NCBI RefSeq assembly: GCF_963675165.1
Contig: NC_087386.1
Span: 3,611,669-3,659,168, forward strand
Origin: Halichondria panicea
Taxonomy: Eukaryota; Porifera; Demospongiae; Suberitida; Halichondriidae
Reading direction: 5' to 3'
DNA: 47,500 bases
Part shown: one piece after another, positions 45,181 through 47,500 of the stretch
How the letters are laid out: each line of letters begins with the position of its first letter
Position numbering within the stretch: the stretch's first letter is position 1
Notes under the pieces: generated by a model
What the model was told of the DNA's origin: nothing
Database searches by the model: none
What the model saw: the letters and a program-made list of their open reading frames with translations, nothing else
Position numbers and translations under genes: made by a program

Positions 45181-45899
45181 CCTGTTAAAATACTCATTGC
45201 TGAGTTAGATCCTCTAACCAGTGGCTGCAACAGTGTCGTTTGACATCTTCAGTTGGAAGTAGTCAACTCTTTGCTGTTCGCAATCAATTATATCACCACC
45301 TGAACATTCTCCTAAACATTCTCCTAAAAATTAATGTTAACCAGCTATTTACCACACAGAAATTATAATTACATACTCCTTGCGATTTCTTGCACCTCTT
45401 GACGGCATTGTTCGCAATATTCAGGGGTCAGATCCTTACTAACTTTATCTTAAAGGAGAAGCAATTCTTTTTTGAGTTCATCCAGATCACGTCGAGTCTA
45501 CAGTCGAGTCTACAGTAGTTAATAAACACACAAAATAGCGTATATGCAAACAATTAACACACCTTGTTTAAGCGAGTAGCTTGGAAGACTACTGATCTTT
45601 CTATCATTCCAAAATATTGCTGCTTCTGTTAGCTGTTCTTCTCGGCCTAATAGATAACCACTAATTATTTAGCAAAGATATAATCACACACCAGCTGCAT
45701 TCATGTACTTTGTTGTTAAGTTGAAACAGCTAAAGAGCTGCTCCATTTCTTCCCCAGCTCCAGCTGCTGAATTTGGCTTCCACCCCATAATACCTGTACG
45801 TGTTATGAGAACTTTACAATAGTTAAAAAAATAACCTACCTGACAATGCCATGAGTGAGCTTTAGCGTGCATCACAGACAAAAATGGTTGGGAAGACAT
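44500..45899 (-). pseudogene. KDZ-family transposase, C-terminal half (opposite strand)
   Basis: The minus-strand order of exons continues where the plus-strand half stops: SSQPFLSVMHAKAHSWHCQ (45899-45840), SAAGAGEEMEQLFSCFNLTT (45793-45692), REEQLTEAAIFWNDRKISSL (45647-45563), a Cys-containing exon (EYCEQCRQEVQEIAR), then AEAEKLHHQRRMSELKQ, and DILSGKFPWSSLS with VYNQIQRLKEESLLLLEMTQ. The HAKAHxWHCQ and GEEMEQ motifs and the late 'FPW' helix region are standard for the KDZ carboxy half. Introns are 44-46 nt with clean GT-AG borders. One in-frame stop and several duplications (45303-45326, 45491-45514) are present. Confidence 0.8.
45147..45180. repeat. (ATT)n microsatellite
   Basis: About 11 perfect ATT units, within an intron of the minus-strand KDZ half. 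Confidence 0.97.
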
Positions 45900-45909
45900 T
45901 GCGTCTTTA

Positions 45910-46110
45910 GTCTCGGGGACAGGAGTTCACCTTTGATTTGGCCCAGGGCCAATACTGACACATAACGTCGGAACGATAGTTATGATTATGAATATTGATA
46001 GTTTGAGTAACCAACTGACTGTATGAAATTATGATACGAATAATAATTACTATGAGCTATATAGCAATAGACTATATTCATGCCTTAAATAAAATTCAGT
46101 TCAATTCACA
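45910..46110. other. Spacer between KDZ half and CXXC gene
   Basis: AT-rich with no coding structure. If the KDZ gene was split by inversion, the outer breakpoint should lie near 45,900-45,950. Confidence 0.5.
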
Positions 46111-46111
46111 G

Positions 46112-46875
46112 TTAATAAATTAATTCCTTTTTCCATTTCTGATTTAAGCATGTTGGGCATGTACCACAATTAGGATGTCGGCACCCATCGCAGACACCGC
46201 AACGACGACGTTTCTTTCTATCAGTTAGGGTGGTAGTGAAGACAGTAACTGTTGCCTGTGTCGGGGCACTGTTAGAGACTGCAGCAGCAGGCCGACTGGT
46301 AGGCTAGTAGAGAGGGTGGAACTGTTAGTGTTGATGGGAACATTTTCCTGTGTCGGGGCACTGTTAGAGTCGGCAGCAGCAAGCTGACTGGTAGGGCTAG
46401 TAGAGAGGGTGGAACTGTTAGTGTTGATGGGAACATTTTCCTGTGTCGGGGCACTGTTAGAGTTGGCAGCAGGCTGACTGGTAGGGCTAGTAGAGAGGGT
46501 GGAACTGTTTGTGTTAATGGGAACATTTCCTCTGTCGGGGCACTGTTAGAGTTGGCAGCAGGCTGACTGGTAGGGCTAGTAGAGAGGGTGGAACTGTTAG
46601 TGTTGATAGGAACATTTTCCTGTGTCGGGGCACTGTTAGAGTTAATTGGCAGCAGGCTGACTGGTAGGGCGGGTGGAACTGTTAGTTAGGGGTTTCATAT
46701 TCATGTAAGACTTCCACAATTGAAAAATATTTATAACTGAACTCCTTAGCTGCACCAGGTGTAGTGATTCTTTGATAAGTGTGTACTTTGGAATACCTAT
46801 GCGTAACGATAAAGACATCATATCAGTTGGTGCAGTTAACATTAATAAATAAATGTACCATGTGTGAGACATCAC
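46112..46875 (-). CDS. Repeat protein ending in a CXXC-like zinc finger (putative)
   Basis: On the minus strand an N-terminal stretch (possible donor CATAG|GTATTC near 46800) leads into about four to five 30-residue units of NTNSSTLSTSPTSQPAANSN type with SAPTQENVPI. The C-terminal segment is KKRRRCGVCDGCRHPNCGTC, with PTCLNQKWKK, and stops at 46112. The spacing C-x2-C-x2-C-x4-C-x2-C-x2-C is that of a CXXC (CpG-binding) finger, but the later cysteines of the full finger are missing. Two single-base losses in homopolymers (near 46301 and 46525) shift the frame between repeat units; both could be consensus errors. It could be a host chromatin protein or a transposon accessory gene. Confidence 0.5.
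46264..46690 (-). repeat. 90-bp coding minisatellite
   Basis: About 4.5 tandem units, mostly 90 bp (one of 93, two shortened by 1 bp), each with GGCACTGTTAGAG, GACTGGTAGGGCTAGTAGAG and GTTGATGGGAACATTTTCCT on the plus strand. The unit length is a multiple of three, consistent with a translated Ser/Thr/Pro-rich repeat. Confidence 0.9.
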
Positions 46876-46999
46876 AATTATAGAAAGAGTAGAAAGAGTC
46901 CATAATAAAAGAGAGAGAAGAAAGTATCGAACGCATGCATACTGTGCATCAGTTGTAGATTTTGTCTCTGAACTGATAATAATATTTATTTGGCAATAA

Positions 47000-47108
47000 C
47001 ATTATTGCTGTCTCGAAGCAAGTGGGGCCGGCTCCAGGCGCTCAGATTGGTCAGTTATACCAAGCAGGAAGCCACATTACTTTGCATCCTTACTTTCCGG
47101 ATGCAAGG
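47000..47108 (+). CDS. Possible exon (Pro/Gly-rich)
   Basis: The frame SKQVGPAPGAQIGQLYQAGS followed by HITLHPYFPDA ends at GCAAG|GTAATA. The residue pattern looks translated, but I do not recognise it. Confidence 0.35.
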
Positions 47109-47373
47109 TAATACTTCGTTCGATACTTTCTCCTTTTATTATGGACTCTTAATTGATTATCATATGATTTTTGCAAATCAAACTTTTTCCCCAGCTATAA
47201 TTATAGGCACATAGAGAGGCACACAGAGAGGTACACAACTTGTATCGTCTCATATCATAATTATGTTGGTAGCTATAAGCATGATACATCACTTTAGCCA
47301 TGCAATAAGTGTGCAACAATCAGTAGTATAAATATCAATGTGCTGATAACTGGTTATAATTATTGTTTAAAGT

Positions 47374-47500
47374 CCAGCAACAATCCCAATGTCAACCTTT
47401 TTGTGAAGTTGTGCCAATAGATCCGCAGGATACTTTCTTGGCTCTCCCTCCTACAGCCAGTTTCTTATGGGAAGGTGGAAAAACGGCCTTACAGGAGGGA
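47374..47500 (+). CDS. Possible exon running off the window
   Basis: After a TTTAAAGTCCAG acceptor the frame CQPFCEVVPIDPQDTFLALP, then ASFLWEGGKTALQEG, stays open to the last base. It is probably a later exon of the same unknown gene as 47000-47108. The intervening 265 bp would be the intron, longer than the others here. Confidence 0.35.

Overview
**Organism and overall character.** This is a gene-poor, repeat-dominated piece of an animal nuclear genome. The evidence for an animal is spliced remnants of metazoan-type transposons (KDZ, Tnp2/CACTA, a LINE, a gag-pro LTR element), GT-AG introns of about 44-66 nt, and an AT-rich background full of AATTATAATTAT and CTAGCTAGCTAG words. Those words and the tiny introns suggest a demosponge. 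That is an inference from sequence texture and I cannot name a species. There is no bacterial operon structure, rRNA, tRNA gene or CRISPR array.

**Layout.** Positions 1-11,964 are one huge TG/CA satellite (family A, key word GCATGCCGTG or GCACGCCGTG). Its TG-rich strand switches three times, near 8,600, 9,580 and 10,813. A shared flank (R2, 11,971) follows, split by a 5'-truncated LINE (12,039-12,812). Then come a decayed Tnp2 transposase (13.1-13.6 kb, -), a dispersed repeat R1 (copies at 13.9, 19.2 and 27.5 kb), weak host-like exons (14.8-15.6, 16.2-17.5 and 22.6-23.0 kb), a satellite-A island (15.6 kb), and a fragment of a homeodomain-like/zinc-finger transposon gene behind an NRF1-like site (20.0-20.6 kb). 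A second satellite (family B, GGGGGCACACAC) at 21.2-21.7 kb ends in the same R2 flank. Positions 28.6-29.7 kb hold a Mutator-like non-autonomous element with perfect 25-bp terminal inverted repeats (TIRs), 9-bp target-site duplications (TSDs) and a large fold-back core. Positions 30.6-32.5 kb hold a broken transposon gene with YYDDxExxNPLG and GLVPDVMH motifs. Positions 38.2-39.9 kb hold a gag-pro remnant, a tRNA-Leu primer site and an LTR carrying satellite B. Positions 40.1-40.8 kb hold a CAGTGGCGTAGCCAG-type element. Positions 41.8-45.9 kb hold the two halves of a KDZ transposase pointing at each other. Positions 46.1-46.9 kb hold a repeat protein with a CXXC-like zinc finger. Positions 47.0-47.5 kb hold open exons running off the end.

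**How it works together.** Almost everything recognisable is mobile-element debris. Two features stand out. First, the window is saturated with perfect adjacent duplications of about 8-18 bp, and in at least eight places one of these breaks a reading frame that is otherwise conserved. Second, a KDZ transposase appears to have been split by a single inversion of about 2 kb. Exon calls rest on reading frame, splice-like boundaries and remembered family motifs, not on any database search.
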